A DNA stretch of 64,000 nucleotides, taken from positions 40,238,164 through 40,302,163 of the forward strand of contig CM075941.1 of NCBI GenBank assembly GCA_038030265.1. The letters are read 5' to 3'. The position numbers were made by a program, and so were the translations under genes. This stretch comes from Corythucha ciliata. Taxonomy: Eukaryota; Arthropoda; Insecta; Hemiptera; Tingidae. This document shows, piece by piece, positions 42,386-52,779 of the stretch. Positions within the stretch are counted from its first letter, which is position 1; the number at the start of each line of letters is the position of its first letter. The notes beneath the pieces are model-generated. The model worked only from the letters and a program-made list of their open reading frames with translations, did not search any database and was not told where the DNA came from.

Positions 42386-43333
42386 TCACAATAAGCTCTC
42401 TTTATTCAACCACTCCTTCTCCTTAAATCCTAAATACTTTACATACACTCTGTTCTTTTTTTTATCATTTTTTAAAATTCTCTCAATTAGGTACATATCA
42501 TCGTGTTTAACCGCTTGAAGTTCCTGTTGATAGAAACATCCTGCAATGGGGTTCCCTCTCTTATCAACTAATGAGTATGTGATTGGTGAAGTATGGTTTA
42601 CTTTAGCGACATGAAATATATCCGGCGTCCACGAGGCGGTGTAGCCTTTATCAAAGACAGTTTTCATCTTGGAAATGCGAACTGGATCACCCTTGGAGAA
42701 AACTTTCTTATTGTTGCCCACCGTGAGATTGTTTGTAGTGGCGGAAGTTGAGGACAAAGCTTTAGAAACGAGTCTTTCGTTGGCTTTATTAACCTCCGAT
42801 GGTTTCATCTTAATAGAACGATGGAGCGTGTTGTTATAATCATGAAGAAGACTATCCAGAAAGGGGAGATATGAGTAACTGCCCCTGTAGTGAAATTCTC
42901 TCCACATTTTTGTTTTCAGTGTTCGATTAAAACGCTCTACGAAGGCGCATTTTATGGGAGAATGTGTCGAATAATGATTGATTCCCCATTTCTTCATGAG
43001 ATCTTTGAATGAGGAGTTGTAGAATTCTTTCCCTTTATCGGATTGAACGTTCGCAGGTGGATAGGAACTTTTTTTCAATACCGATGCCATTGCATCTGTC
43101 ACATCCTTCGCAGATTTCGTCTTGATAGGTACAGCCCAAGCGAATTTTGAGAATCCATCGATGATCGTTAGTATGTATCGATTTCCTTTGTTAAATTTTG
43201 CGTACGGAATCATTTCTACTAGGTCTATTTGCCATAAGTCACCAATTCCATGCACTTCGGTTTTCCTACGAGGATAGTGCACTCTCGCAGGTTTCAACAA
43301 TTCATCCACAATGTCACGTTTAACATCACGCAT
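42386..43333 (-). CDS. Polinton retroviral-type integrase
   Basis: 315 residues, intact. The rve core shows catalytic D37 (WQIDLVEM), D99 (VQSDKGKEF) and E133 (FVERFNRTLK). The C-terminus carries a basic SH3-like region (KVFSKGDPVRISK) and a chromo-like tail (YLIERILKND...VKYLGFKEKEW). The usual N-terminal zinc domain is short or absent. This enzyme inserts the element via its AG...CT ends. Its start is 8 bases from the end of the next gene, in the same orientation. Confidence 0.9.
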   Translation of the reverse strand: MRDVKRDIVDELLKPARVHYPRRKTEVHGIGDLWQIDLVEMIPYAKFNKGNRYILTIIDGFSKFAWAVPIKTKSAKDVTDAMASVLKKSSYPPANVQSDKGKEFYNSSFKDLMKKWGINHYSTHSPIKCAFVERFNRTLKTKMWREFHYRGSYSYLPFLDSLLHDYNNTLHRSIKMKPSEVNKANERLVSKALSSTSATTNNLTVGNNKKVFSKGDPVRISKMKTVFDKGYTASWTPDIFHVAKVNHTSPITYSLVDKRGNPIAGCFYQQELQAVKHDDMYLIERILKNDKKKNRVYVKYLGFKEKEWLNKESLL

Positions 43334-43341
43334 TGTCTTAG

Positions 43342-44547
43342 TTAGTAAATGTGGCCAGCTTCTCGAAGTTCTTCCACGATTGAATTAATCTCAGTTATAT
43401 GACCTTCGTGACCGCTGCCGTATGATGCGTAGAGTAATCGAAGACGATTGATGAGTTCATTAGGATCGTCCCAGTAAGAATAAGAAGTAGGTTCGGAAGG
43501 CAACAAATTATAAGATGTATCGACGCCGGATCCTACGTGTGCTAATGTGTTTTTAGCCAAAATGTTTCTGTACTTGGAGTTTCCAGTTATCAAACGACCA
43601 TTATTGGCATAACCCTGACGGCTAGCATTGGTTTTGTCAATAATTTCTCGATAATTCTTGACGTCATCTTGTGTATAGTTAGAAGGTTCCTTGAGGAATA
43701 GAAGCTCATAGAGACCAGATGTACCATTGTATGGTCTATTGTCAACATAGATATTACTATGGTCGAAAGTAAGTTTTCCTCTTCCAATCATAACCGACCC
43801 ATTTGTTGCGACTTTTGGGCCATAAATTTTGTCCAAACGACCCGATAGAAATCCATGATCGCCACTAATAAGAGCTTGAATGAAAGGATGTGCATGGGAG
43901 CTGAACTGTGACATTGATTGAAGTTCCTTCCCTTGATCTGCTCTTGAAGCAGTGCGCATCGATCTTGCACCGTCACCAGCATTATTTTCCTCAGCTTTTT
44001 GTGAGAAACCTCCGTCATCGATTAATTGTTTCTTTTTCAATAAACTGGTTTCATGCTTCTTCGCTGACGTTGGTAAGGTTGAGGTTCTGGCGGTTGCCAG
44101 CGGAGTAGATGTCGTTAAAAGTGGCACCTCAATTTCCGGTTCCGAAAATGATTCAAATGTTTCCTTCTTCCATACGTTTTCATTTTCTCCCTCGTCACCG
44201 TCATGATGCTCGAGAGAAATGCGGGAGGTGTCCAACTTCACACTATTTTCCAAGTTAGTTTTTTGTTTTTTGATTTGAGAAATGCGGGAGGTGTCCAACT
44301 TCACACTATTTTCCAAGTTAGTTTTTTGTTTTTTGATTTTTTTATGTTTAGCGATTGCTTTTAAAGGCTCAATTACTGGTTGGAGCGTTTTACTAATGAG
44401 TGCCGCTTGGAAATCTTCGTTGCTTTTTAAGTCTCTAAATTTTCTTTTCAGCGACTCCTTCGCCTTGACGACGCTGCTTAGTACGCTCGTCATGTTGTGA
44501 GAACGATGATTAAAACTCCGCAGGAGCGGCTCATCCTTTTTATTCAT
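43342..44547 (-). CDS. Polinton-conserved protein of unknown function
   Basis: 401 residues. Basic, coiled N-terminal half with a tandem in-frame repeat of 21 residues (IKKQKTNLENSVKLDTSRIS twice, DNA 44214-44339). Acidic middle (HHDGDEGENENV). The conserved C-terminal domain contains GPKVATNGSVMIG, NIYVDNRPYNGTSGLYELLF and YREIIDKTNA, which I recall as a recurrent domain of unknown function in arthropod Polintons. Sits between integrase and ATPase; its start overlaps the ATPase stop (AATGAATGA). Confidence 0.75.
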   Translation of the reverse strand: MNKKDEPLLRSFNHRSHNMTSVLSSVVKAKESLKRKFRDLKSNEDFQAALISKTLQPVIEPLKAIAKHKKIKKQKTNLENSVKLDTSRISQIKKQKTNLENSVKLDTSRISLEHHDGDEGENENVWKKETFESFSEPEIEVPLLTTSTPLATARTSTLPTSAKKHETSLLKKKQLIDDGGFSQKAEENNAGDGARSMRTASRADQGKELQSMSQFSSHAHPFIQALISGDHGFLSGRLDKIYGPKVATNGSVMIGRGKLTFDHSNIYVDNRPYNGTSGLYELLFLKEPSNYTQDDVKNYREIIDKTNASRQGYANNGRLITGNSKYRNILAKNTLAHVGSGVDTSYNLLPSEPTSYSYWDDPNELINRLRLLYASYGSGHEGHITEINSIVEELREAGHIY

Positions 44548-45258
44548 TCATTTTGCTTTGTTACTACTATGAATTCATCCAATTTTTTCCTATATCGGCC
44601 ATTATTCAAAGAACTGTCCTTATCTATTACTAAGAACCCATATTTATCAGTATTCCAACACTTTGCACACAAATATTTAAACTTCGCAAAACTCATATCA
44701 GCTCCAACGTGCTCATTGTATACATATGTGCTGGAGATTCAGATCATCTTGGCGGAAAATGGCTATGAAATTTGTGTTATCACGAATTAACTGTTTAGGA
44801 ACTCGAGTGAATGTTTGGGCTAAATAGAAACAATCCACTTGGTGATGTCGCCCCCTCGTGAAGTAGTCGCGCATTGTGTCTTGAGATGATGTGATGACGT
44901 CATCAAAAATCATTATTGAGAGAGGTCGTGCGCTTTCTGGGGGTAAAACTTCATCTTTATCCGTAAACTCATGGTATTTGATTTGGGGAATGCTCTCCAT
45001 GACGCGTCTAAGATAAATATATGCTGGCTGATTAAGCGTTTTGCTGTAAACGTAGACATTTTTGAACTTGAGACCATTCTTGTGTAATAAAAGCGTCAAC
45101 ATCAAATTGGTTTTCCCACAATTGCTCGGACCGCAAAAAACCGCTCGGATGGTGTTCGGTAACAAAGGGCTATGTCTGGGGGATGATGGTTTTGTGCCGA
45201 TCCCATTAGCCCGTAAAGGTGTAACAGCGAGGGACAACTCATGTTTACGAGTTTTCAT
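44548..45258 (-). pseudogene. Polinton genome-packaging ATPase, one frameshift
   Basis: ATG 45258. Walker A GPSNCGKT (residues 43-50), Walker B SIMIFDDV (114-121) and YLAQTFTRVPKQLIRDN, as in FtsK/HerA-type packaging ATPases of Polintons and adenovirus-like viruses. The frame ends at 44713, but sequence in a neighbouring frame continues with HVGADMSFAKFKYLCAKCW and a typical C-terminus to 44548. So a small indel near 44728 removes the last 55 or so residues. It drives DNA into the capsid. Confidence 0.83.
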
Positions 45259-45366
45259 GTTTACCCAAAATGGTTTCTTTTAGTCAACTAGAGGGGTTGT
45301 TGGAGCAGCTGCTCAATATATAAGTGGGAGAATAAGCGTAAAAGTAGGCATTAATACGGGGAAAAT

Positions 45367-46233
45367 ATGCAGCGACGGTGTAAAAGAAGAGAAGTCACCG
45401 GCAAAGGATTAGTCAATTCGATCATCTCCAATATACCGTTTGAATTACACTTGCCCACCTACCAATATTGTGGACCGGGAACTCATTTAGAGAAACGATT
45501 AGCTCGAGGCGATCCGGGTAAAAACCCGTTGGACCAAGCTTGCAAATCTCATGATATAGCCTATTCGAAGAGTAAAGATATAGCGTCACGTCACGCAGCA
45601 GACCTTCAGTTAGCGGACAGAGCTTGGGAACGTGTGACCTCAAAAGACGCCGATATTGGTGAGAAGGCAGCCGCGTGGCTTGTTACGAACGCCATGAAAA
45701 CGAAAGTGAAATTAGGAGCAGGAGTCAAACGCAGACAACGAAGTGTAGACCAAAAGGTGGCCCGACCACCCACCTACATTCCTTTTAGTCAGATCATGAG
45801 AGTCGCTCGACTGAGGAAAAATAAAAGAGACGTTGAAAAAGGAAATTCCTTGCTGGATCAAGCTAAAAAGTCCATAAAACAATCTACGAATTATTTGCGA
45901 AAGGTGAATAAAGGAAAAAGGAAAAACGGTTACGCCGTGAAAATTCCTAGAGTTCTGCCTATTCCTCAGCAAACGAAGACATGGGAAGGGGGATTTCTAC
46001 CATTTTTACTCCCGTTAATCTCCGGACTATCGGCAATCGGAAGTCTAGCCGGGGGAGCGGCAGCCGTCGCAAAAGCGGTGAATGCTTCCCGATCGGCTCT
46101 ACAAGAATTGGAGGAGAGCAAGCGGCGCAATCAATCCTCGGAAATACCCGAACAAAAAATAGGCGCCGGCATGTTTTTAAAACCATATCGAAAAGGTTAC
46201 GGCATCTTCCTGAGGCCCTACGGAAAATCTTAA
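45367..46233 (+). CDS. Polinton minor capsid protein with phospholipase A2 domain
   Basis: 288 residues. A PLA2 motif at residues 34-66 shows the calcium loop YCGPGT and catalytic CKSHDIAYS, as in parvovirus VP1 unique regions and some Polinton capsid proteins, where it helps breach the endosome. The middle is basic. The C-terminus has a Gly/Ala-rich hydrophobic helix (LLPLISGLSAIGSLAGGAAAVAKAV) and GAGMFLKPY repeats typical of small-virus minor capsid proteins. First gene of the rightward capsid cluster, divergent from the ATPase. Confidence 0.82.
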   Translation: MQRRCKRREVTGKGLVNSIISNIPFELHLPTYQYCGPGTHLEKRLARGDPGKNPLDQACKSHDIAYSKSKDIASRHAADLQLADRAWERVTSKDADIGEKAAAWLVTNAMKTKVKLGAGVKRRQRSVDQKVARPPTYIPFSQIMRVARLRKNKRDVEKGNSLLDQAKKSIKQSTNYLRKVNKGKRKNGYAVKIPRVLPIPQQTKTWEGGFLPFLLPLISGLSAIGSLAGGAAAVAKAVNASRSALQELEESKRRNQSSEIPEQKIGAGMFLKPYRKGYGIFLRPYGKS

Positions 46234-46646
46234 ACGCTTTGCCTAATCGACCACTGACAGATAAAGAATTGTTTAATGCCGCGAATCCCATTCTAGGTGA
46301 GGTGGGGTTTCAAGGTGTATTCATGAGTGATTCCTTACCCTCATGGCGTCGCCGCCACCACCGTTTCGGGAAGAAACAAAACGAGTGTGCTATAGTTAAT
46401 TTGGATAAATCTAGCGGTTCCGGGACGCATTGGGTCGCATTTTCGAAGCGCGGCAATGTTGTGAAGTACTTTGACAGTTTCGGTCTCCCTCCCCCACCAG
46501 CGATAATTCACTACCTTCGCGAACGGGGGAGCGAATTTATTTACTATTTCCGCGAAAAAATGCAACAGGACGACTGCTGGCACTGTGGGCACTACTGTCT
46601 GGAGTTTTTATTTAATGAGGCTTTTCCCTCATTCTACTCTCACTAG
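46225..46646 (+). CDS. Polinton adenovirus-type maturation cysteine protease
   Basis: The frame is open from 45981 but the conserved body starts near 46225 (PLTDKELFNAANPIL). Catalytic His in GTHWVAF, Asp in YFDSFGLPPP, Gln/Cys region in QQDDCWHCGHYCLEFL. This is the adenain/Ulp1 fold used to process capsid precursors. The overlap of open frames with the PLA2 gene end makes the exact start unsure: no ATG lies at the expected place. Confidence 0.85.
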
Positions 46647-46652
46647 CTCACC

Positions 46653-47348
46653 ATGTCTCACATAGTGATTCTCTCAGGGAAGACGTCAGAACTATCATCG
46701 GATTTTTTCCCACCACTAAAGCTCGATGAATCTGCAGACTACAGTATAGGACTGATAAGCTTCCAATCATTTTACACCATTCCAAATGTTGAAGCAGGCG
46801 TCAATAATGAATTTAACTTCGATGGTGGAACAATTTATATCCCAACTGGCACCTATGAAGTGAAGGATATAGCCGATTATATTCAGGAGAGTTTGAGAGA
46901 AATGTTCCCCGAACACAAACTACGCTTGGAAGCCGACTTGACAACAATGCGTGTGAAATTAAAAGCTAACTTCGTCATCAATATGGGTCACCCGCGCTCT
47001 ATTGGAAAACTTCTAGGTTTCGGACCATCCAGATATTTGTTGGAAAGTGATAACGAGCACACGAGTGATACAGCCTTGAATATACACGGATTTAATGCAA
47101 TCAACATTGAGTGCAATGTGGTGAGCGGAGCATTTCAGAACGGTCGAGCCAGCCACACCATTCACACTTTCTTTCCAACAGTCGCTCCTGGCTATAAGCT
47201 TATCGAATTAGCCAACCCTGTATTGTATTTAAGTTTAAATACTCACATAATAACTAACATTACTGTGAGAATTGTGAATGAGAACGGATCTTTGCTATCT
47301 TTTCTTGACGACGTCATTACTGTACGGCTGCATATTAAAAAAGAGTAA
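46653..47348 (+). CDS. Polinton penton-like minor capsid protein
   Basis: 231 residues from ATG 46653, 4 bases after the protease stop. Begins MSHIVILSGKTSELSSDFFPPLKLDES and is beta-rich throughout, with LLGFGPSRYLL in the middle. Position between protease and MCP and the sequence style match the single-jelly-roll penton protein of Polintons. Intact. Confidence 0.75.
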   Translation: MSHIVILSGKTSELSSDFFPPLKLDESADYSIGLISFQSFYTIPNVEAGVNNEFNFDGGTIYIPTGTYEVKDIADYIQESLREMFPEHKLRLEADLTTMRVKLKANFVINMGHPRSIGKLLGFGPSRYLLESDNEHTSDTALNIHGFNAINIECNVVSGAFQNGRASHTIHTFFPTVAPGYKLIELANPVLYLSLNTHIITNITVRIVNENGSLLSFLDDVITVRLHIKKE

Positions 47349-47353
47349 AGCTA

Positions 47354-47536
47354 ATGGGTTTGGATTTTACCCCTACATCGAGAGAGCAGTATAACTTTGA
47401 AAATAATAAAAACAAGTCGCACTTGTTTGCTCCCTCCAACATCCCTGGAAGAAGTCATCATCACCTCCGCATTACACCAAAGAATATTAAATTTTTAAAA
47501 AGTCTTGGCTATAACGTGAGGGCACAAAGAAAGTGA
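47354..47536 (+). CDS. Small Polinton capsid-cluster protein
   Basis: 60 residues, 3 bases after the previous stop. The C-terminus LRITPKNIKFLKSLGYNV is a motif I associate with short proteins in this position of insect Polintons. Role unknown; tight spacing suggests co-expression with penton and MCP. Confidence 0.55.
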   Translation: MGLDFTPTSREQYNFENNKNKSHLFAPSNIPGRSHHHLRITPKNIKFLKSLGYNVRAQRK

Positions 47537-47542
47537 GAAGAA

Positions 47543-48782
47543 ATGACGGGCAACATACTATCGATTAGTGAGGGATTCAGTTTCAACGATGATATCGAGC
47601 GATATGAGGAGCGCCAATATGATTCTTTTAATACGTCATATGATAATAGCGATGAGGTACGAATTGTTATGTACCAAAGGGACACAATTACCTTGCCAAG
47701 CCGAAGTTACCTTCACATAGAAGGATCATTGACTAAGGCCGACGAAACTACTAGAGCGAAACTAATTAATAACGCATTCGCTTTCTTATTCGAATCAATA
47801 CGCTATGAGATCCATTTGTACCGAAGTGGACTCGGTGCGAAATCCTGGGATTGTTAGCACGTTAAAAACGTACGCTTCATTATCCACAACTGACTTACTT
47901 GCGCTGGGAAATGCAGGCTGGGCCACTCCAAGTATTGAGGAAAATGGGGTTGCGAAGATTGTGATGGATTCGAAGGAAGAATACTTCAACGTGTATTTAC
48001 CCCTAAAACTTCTCATGGGGTTCTTTGAGGATTATGGAAAAGTCTTGGTCAATGTTAAACAGGAACTGATCTTGTTAAGATCGAGTTTAGACAAGAACTC
48101 GTTAGTTGCGTCGGAAAATTCAAACAACGCCATCATTAACTTATCAAAAGTTTCATGGATTGTTCCACACATTACCGTTTCGGATAAGAGGAAAATCAGT
48201 CTATACCGCACAATAGAGAGCGGTAAGCCATTGTATTTACCGTTCCGGACATGGGAACTCCATGAGTACCCAAATTTGCCAACATCAGACAAATTTACTT
48301 GGCAAGTAAAAACATCGTCTAACTTGGAGAAACCGCGTTTTATTCTTATCGCTCTACAGACTGCTCGAAAAAATGATATAACTAAAAATATGTCCGTATT
48401 CGATCCTTGTGATATTTGTGATGTTAAAGTGTTCCTCAATGATCAAGTATTTCCATACCAAGATATGAATCTAGACTTCAATAAGAACAAAATTGCCCCT
48501 TTGTATGAAAAATACCTACAGTTCCAAACAAGCTACTATTATGGAACATCATCTCAACGCTGGTCGGAGCCGCTTTTGTCGCGCACCTTCTTTCAATCAT
48601 CACCCATTTTCATAATAGATTGCTCCCACCAGAGAGAGCCAGTTCAAGAAGCGACTGTCGACATCAGACTTGAATTTAGAGCAACAAAGGCTATATCTGC
48701 CCAATCGACTTGTTATTGCATCCTGATTCATGATACTATATTAGAGTACACCCCGCTAACTGGAGCGATCAAGAGGCATTGA
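47543..48782 (+). pseudogene. Polinton major capsid protein (double jelly roll), one frameshift
   Basis: Two overlapping frames, 47543-47857 and 47805-48782, form one protein of about 410 residues; a one-base indel near 47812 separates them. Motifs NSDEVRI, LPSRSYLHIEGSL, NAFAFLFESIRYEI, LLGFFEDYGKVL, PFRTWELHEYP, EKPRFILIALQT and FIIDCS recur in the MCPs at 59-60 and 63-64 kb. The MCP builds the icosahedral shell. Confidence 0.83.
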
Positions 48783-48931
48783 TGTTACAAATGACTACGG
48801 ACTTGATCGAACCTGCTGAAGGAAACGGTTTGGAGACCCAATGCATTAGAGGAAAATAATTTTAGATCTATAATTTTGGTCAAATAAAAGCTGTATTTAT
48901 TCCTTCATTATATTTGTTTTTTCCTTTACAA

Positions 48932-51900
48932 TTAATTTTCTATTACAATGTTTTTGTATGCTGTTGTGTCTACATTATTTTCTGATATAATACGTTTATC
49001 ATCGAGCCCACATAAGGTTTTTTTATTTATTTTGTAAGTGTTAAGCTCATGATTCTTAGAACGTATAGAATACATTACACTATACATATTACAATCATTA
49101 TGGCTAGCATTAAATAAAGTATCGTAGTAATCCTGGAATGTAATATTTTTATTTATTACTGTTTTTCCGACCCCTTTAGCTTTCTTTATTTCACTACCTC
49201 CATCTACCAATATTGAGTACATTTTAGCTCGCAGGCCAATGTACTCACTTATCGGGACCCCTGCAGTTTCGTCTTTAAATTTTCCTATCACTTTTTTATT
49301 CATTGTTGAGTAACATGGATGTGAATGATTATAATTTGATGTGTCCAAGTAATCTTTCAAAAAATTCCTCATGTCATCATAAACATCTTTAGTAGTGACC
49401 TCATAAAGGAAACTATCAGTGTCCATATATAGCAAGTGTAATAGTGACGGATTGTACAATTTCAGCATCACGTTGTAGTGAAAGTCATACATTAATGTTT
49501 TGGAGATTTCAAGAATGGAAAACCCGACATAAATTGGGCGGTTAAAAATAATATTTTCTTTTTCTAGTATTACCCCAACAATATTTTCGTCGTATATTAT
49601 ACGGTCTTTAAAACTAGGACGATTCACTAACTTTTGTAGCCTGCGTTCAGAAGCCACAAGGTGCATGTCCATTCTCTTACGTAAATTTTCCATAGTTTTT
49701 CCGAAGACGGAATTTACCATTAGTTTAAAAAAATCCCGCTCAAAGTCATTTCTAGCAAGCTTTCGCTTCTCAGCATTTATTTCTACGTACGGCTTCAACC
49801 ATGGTGACTGTTTAAACGACAATATACGATGCACTTTGCTAACTTTCAAACCTAGTTGAATGGCCTGTTTCAAATTTCTATAGTGCACCACATAATGCGA
49901 TTTGTCCGTCAAGTCCGCAATTAGTTTTTTACAAGTTCCCCTACTTCCAGGAGGAATTTTTGATTCAGGAAGGGGTGGAAATTCATCTAGGTAATCATAT
50001 AGAGTTGGATCAACACGTACGTCTACTTCAAAAATGTAGCCTGTGTCAGAGTCATCGGGAATTAGCTGAACATCGATATTAATATCCTCCTCCCACTTAA
50101 AGTCATGTGAGGGTAATGCGTTACACCCCATTGCCCACCCGTAGAGGCTCGTCACGTCTAAAAAGAGCAAATATTTATGTTCTTCTTCCGGGTTATAAGT
50201 TTTTGTCACATATGGGTTATTTGCTTTTGAATGACGCTTAATACAGTTTGTAATTCCCCCTCTCATACCTTTCTCAATGAAAAGTATCTGATCATAATTC
50301 GTTAGTAAGTCGAGTTTAACTCCAGTGGTGAGAAGCATAGAATCAGACGCTAGACCCGGAACTGTAAAATACCAAGCAGGATCAAGCTGATAAACTCTCT
50401 GACACAAGTTCCTAAACTGTTCAAAGATATCACATAACAGGTATACATCAGTTTTTAAGTAAAGTTCCATGTACTGACGGAGGGTTTGAATATTAAATGT
50501 GTCCCACACGGTTTTTGCGTGGAGATAATCATCAATTGATAACTCCTCTTGAGTCAAATCATTAAAAAAATGTTCACGCTTCGGCAGACATTTTTCTTCT
50601 AATTTACTCCAATCATCCATATATGAATATGGGTAAACACCTTTGCGAAGAAGTAAGCTTCTTTCAGATCTTTCAGGAAATGCCTGAGTCATTTCTGGAA
50701 ATTCCGTCAAGGTCTTTGCTAGTTTCGCGATGCTCTGGGGTAAAAATCTGAATGAATCTAAAAATCGAACAGACATTTTCTTACAGGTCTTAAACTTTTT
50801 GCTAAAACTTATATATTTTTCTTCCGTATTAGGTATCACATGAATGTCACCTTCATCAATACCGAGTTTTTTTACTATTGGATGAGAATCATACCCGCTT
50901 AAATTGTGAAAGTATACAGGAATGAATGATGGTAAGGTATAATTGAGATTACATGATTGATGCGCCGCGCATTGGAAGGCTCCAGTTAAGTGGCAATGAT
51001 GGTGCACCTTAATTTCATTCAGACTAAATGGTTGTTCACAAATACCGCACTGAGGGGCTTTCAGAAAATTAATGTTTTCCACATGTGTAAGAGGACTCAT
51101 TGGTATAATTTTTTGGTATAGCTTTTCTACATCGGAGCTCAACTCAGCAAGATATAGCATTAATTTTTCGACAGCATCCTGTCCTGTGTAAATCCACGGG
51201 GGCCTATTGAAAATATGCTCAGGTAGAGAAGTTTTAACAACAACTCCCACAGAACATATTTCATGTTTATGGATTTTATCACTCCATGGTTTACCTGGAG
51301 AATTGTGAGCGGTATGAATGGGAATTAGCAAAGCCTCAAAGTCGGCATAGACAACTATCGGGACTCTCTGTTTATGCTTATGATTCTCAAAACAGACGAA
51401 TGTTTTATCTTTCCCTACTATCGGCACCTCCACACGACAGGGGGCATGTGCGGAACACAGCCGGATGTGTTCTTTTAAGCGCTCTTCCCCCGTCTTTCCA
51501 TAAATGTCTTTTCTTGTAGAACGATATGTCTTAAAACATCTTCGACAAATTGATACTTTTGACTCAGGATCGAGCTGGCTGGCAACTAATCTAGATAGAT
51601 CTTTAATTAAACTAAAATGGGTGGTATCGTCTTTTTTCTGGTATAATAGGTCAAAGTGTTGCACAACGTCTGATTTTGCCGATATGCGAACCGGGTAGAC
51701 TTTACTCTTTTCGTTTAGGGCATAAACATTACAACTGATCTGGTTTAATTTTTCAAATTTGCTAATCTGATTTAAAGTCACGGGGAAAGTCAAATCTCGG
51801 AAGCTATAAGTATGTTGAAGGTTATCATAAGAGGAAATTGAAACATCATTCGGTCTTCTGAGCAAAGACGAAAGTATCGCATACTTGAAACATTCGTTAT

Positions 51901-52642
51901 TGTCGTTCTTCAAGTTCACCACCGCGTTTCGATTAGCGATATACTTTGGAAGCGGAATGTAGCTAGCCCCTTTGAGCGGGTTGTACTTCGAAATTCTAAC
52001 AATTAAGCCATCAACTCTTGACAGTGACCAGTTAGAGCCCTTAGTTTGGAATTCGTCCTGTTCATTTAACATTTTTGTATAACATTTACCCACATATTCT
52101 TCAAGGTCAGAACTATCGTCTAATGTTTCCGCCTTCGTTTTGAAATTTGCATCAGTACAGCCCCCCTCAATCGGTTTTTCATAGAAACATTCTAGCATAA
52201 AGCTCGACTTGATATTTTTGAACTCTTCGATATTTTCTTTGAGCAAATTGTATACTTTTTTATAAACCGAACCAAGAAATAATTTCGGTTCCGTAAAGTT
52301 GTGAATGTTTTTCAAATACATATCCCTAACAGCCCCTTTAAACGCTAATCGAACCATCCCAACTTCATCAGCTATCATAGCAGATCTACTTCGTTTACTT
52401 CCACTAGGTCCCGCTTGATCCATTTTACGTTTTTCCCCACCCATCTCTACTTGTTTTGAACCGCTACAGAACTTCTCGTGTTTTTTCATAACATCCATCC
52501 TTCCGAATGTCTTTTCACACTTGGAACACTTAAACTTGACCTTATCGACACACTGTAAAACGTGTCTTCTAAAGTTTTTTCTATTTATACTAGTCTTACA
52601 TTTTGGACATTCGGAAGTCTTTTCTTTCGCTGCATCAGCCAT
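48932..52642 (-). CDS. polB: Polinton protein-primed family B DNA polymerase
   Basis: 1236 residues, intact. Two N-terminal C2H2-like fingers (CPKCKTSINRKNFRRHVLQC, CSKCEKTFGRMDVMKKHEKFC). A YFHNLSGYDSH block (exonuclease region), motif A DVTSLYGWAMG (about residue 830), motif B KLMVNSVFGKTMEN (about 975) and motif C MDTDSF (about 1073). Size and motifs fit protein-primed PolB of Polintons, which replicates the linear element from its terminal repeats. It converges with the capsid cluster. Confidence 0.93.
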   Translation of the reverse strand: MADAAKEKTSECPKCKTSINRKNFRRHVLQCVDKVKFKCSKCEKTFGRMDVMKKHEKFCSGSKQVEMGGEKRKMDQAGPSGSKRSRSAMIADEVGMVRLAFKGAVRDMYLKNIHNFTEPKLFLGSVYKKVYNLLKENIEEFKNIKSSFMLECFYEKPIEGGCTDANFKTKAETLDDSSDLEEYVGKCYTKMLNEQDEFQTKGSNWSLSRVDGLIVRISKYNPLKGASYIPLPKYIANRNAVVNLKNDNNECFKYAILSSLLRRPNDVSISSYDNLQHTYSFRDLTFPVTLNQISKFEKLNQISCNVYALNEKSKVYPVRISAKSDVVQHFDLLYQKKDDTTHFSLIKDLSRLVASQLDPESKVSICRRCFKTYRSTRKDIYGKTGEERLKEHIRLCSAHAPCRVEVPIVGKDKTFVCFENHKHKQRVPIVVYADFEALLIPIHTAHNSPGKPWSDKIHKHEICSVGVVVKTSLPEHIFNRPPWIYTGQDAVEKLMLYLAELSSDVEKLYQKIIPMSPLTHVENINFLKAPQCGICEQPFSLNEIKVHHHCHLTGAFQCAAHQSCNLNYTLPSFIPVYFHNLSGYDSHPIVKKLGIDEGDIHVIPNTEEKYISFSKKFKTCKKMSVRFLDSFRFLPQSIAKLAKTLTEFPEMTQAFPERSERSLLLRKGVYPYSYMDDWSKLEEKCLPKREHFFNDLTQEELSIDDYLHAKTVWDTFNIQTLRQYMELYLKTDVYLLCDIFEQFRNLCQRVYQLDPAWYFTVPGLASDSMLLTTGVKLDLLTNYDQILFIEKGMRGGITNCIKRHSKANNPYVTKTYNPEEEHKYLLFLDVTSLYGWAMGCNALPSHDFKWEEDINIDVQLIPDDSDTGYIFEVDVRVDPTLYDYLDEFPPLPESKIPPGSRGTCKKLIADLTDKSHYVVHYRNLKQAIQLGLKVSKVHRILSFKQSPWLKPYVEINAEKRKLARNDFERDFFKLMVNSVFGKTMENLRKRMDMHLVASERRLQKLVNRPSFKDRIIYDENIVGVILEKENIIFNRPIYVGFSILEISKTLMYDFHYNVMLKLYNPSLLHLLYMDTDSFLYEVTTKDVYDDMRNFLKDYLDTSNYNHSHPCYSTMNKKVIGKFKDETAGVPISEYIGLRAKMYSILVDGGSEIKKAKGVGKTVINKNITFQDYYDTLFNASHNDCNMYSVMYSIRSKNHELNTYKINKKTLCGLDDKRIISENNVDTTAYKNIVIEN

Positions 52643-52779
52643 CTTTCCTTGATCTCAGGACCGTTGTATGTATAGTTGCTAATTCAAATTGCTTCATTCA
52701 AGGCACATCATTAGAGACTCGTCTCCAAAGTGAAATAATGCCTATATAAAATGAAGAGTACAATACATTATCATCAAGG

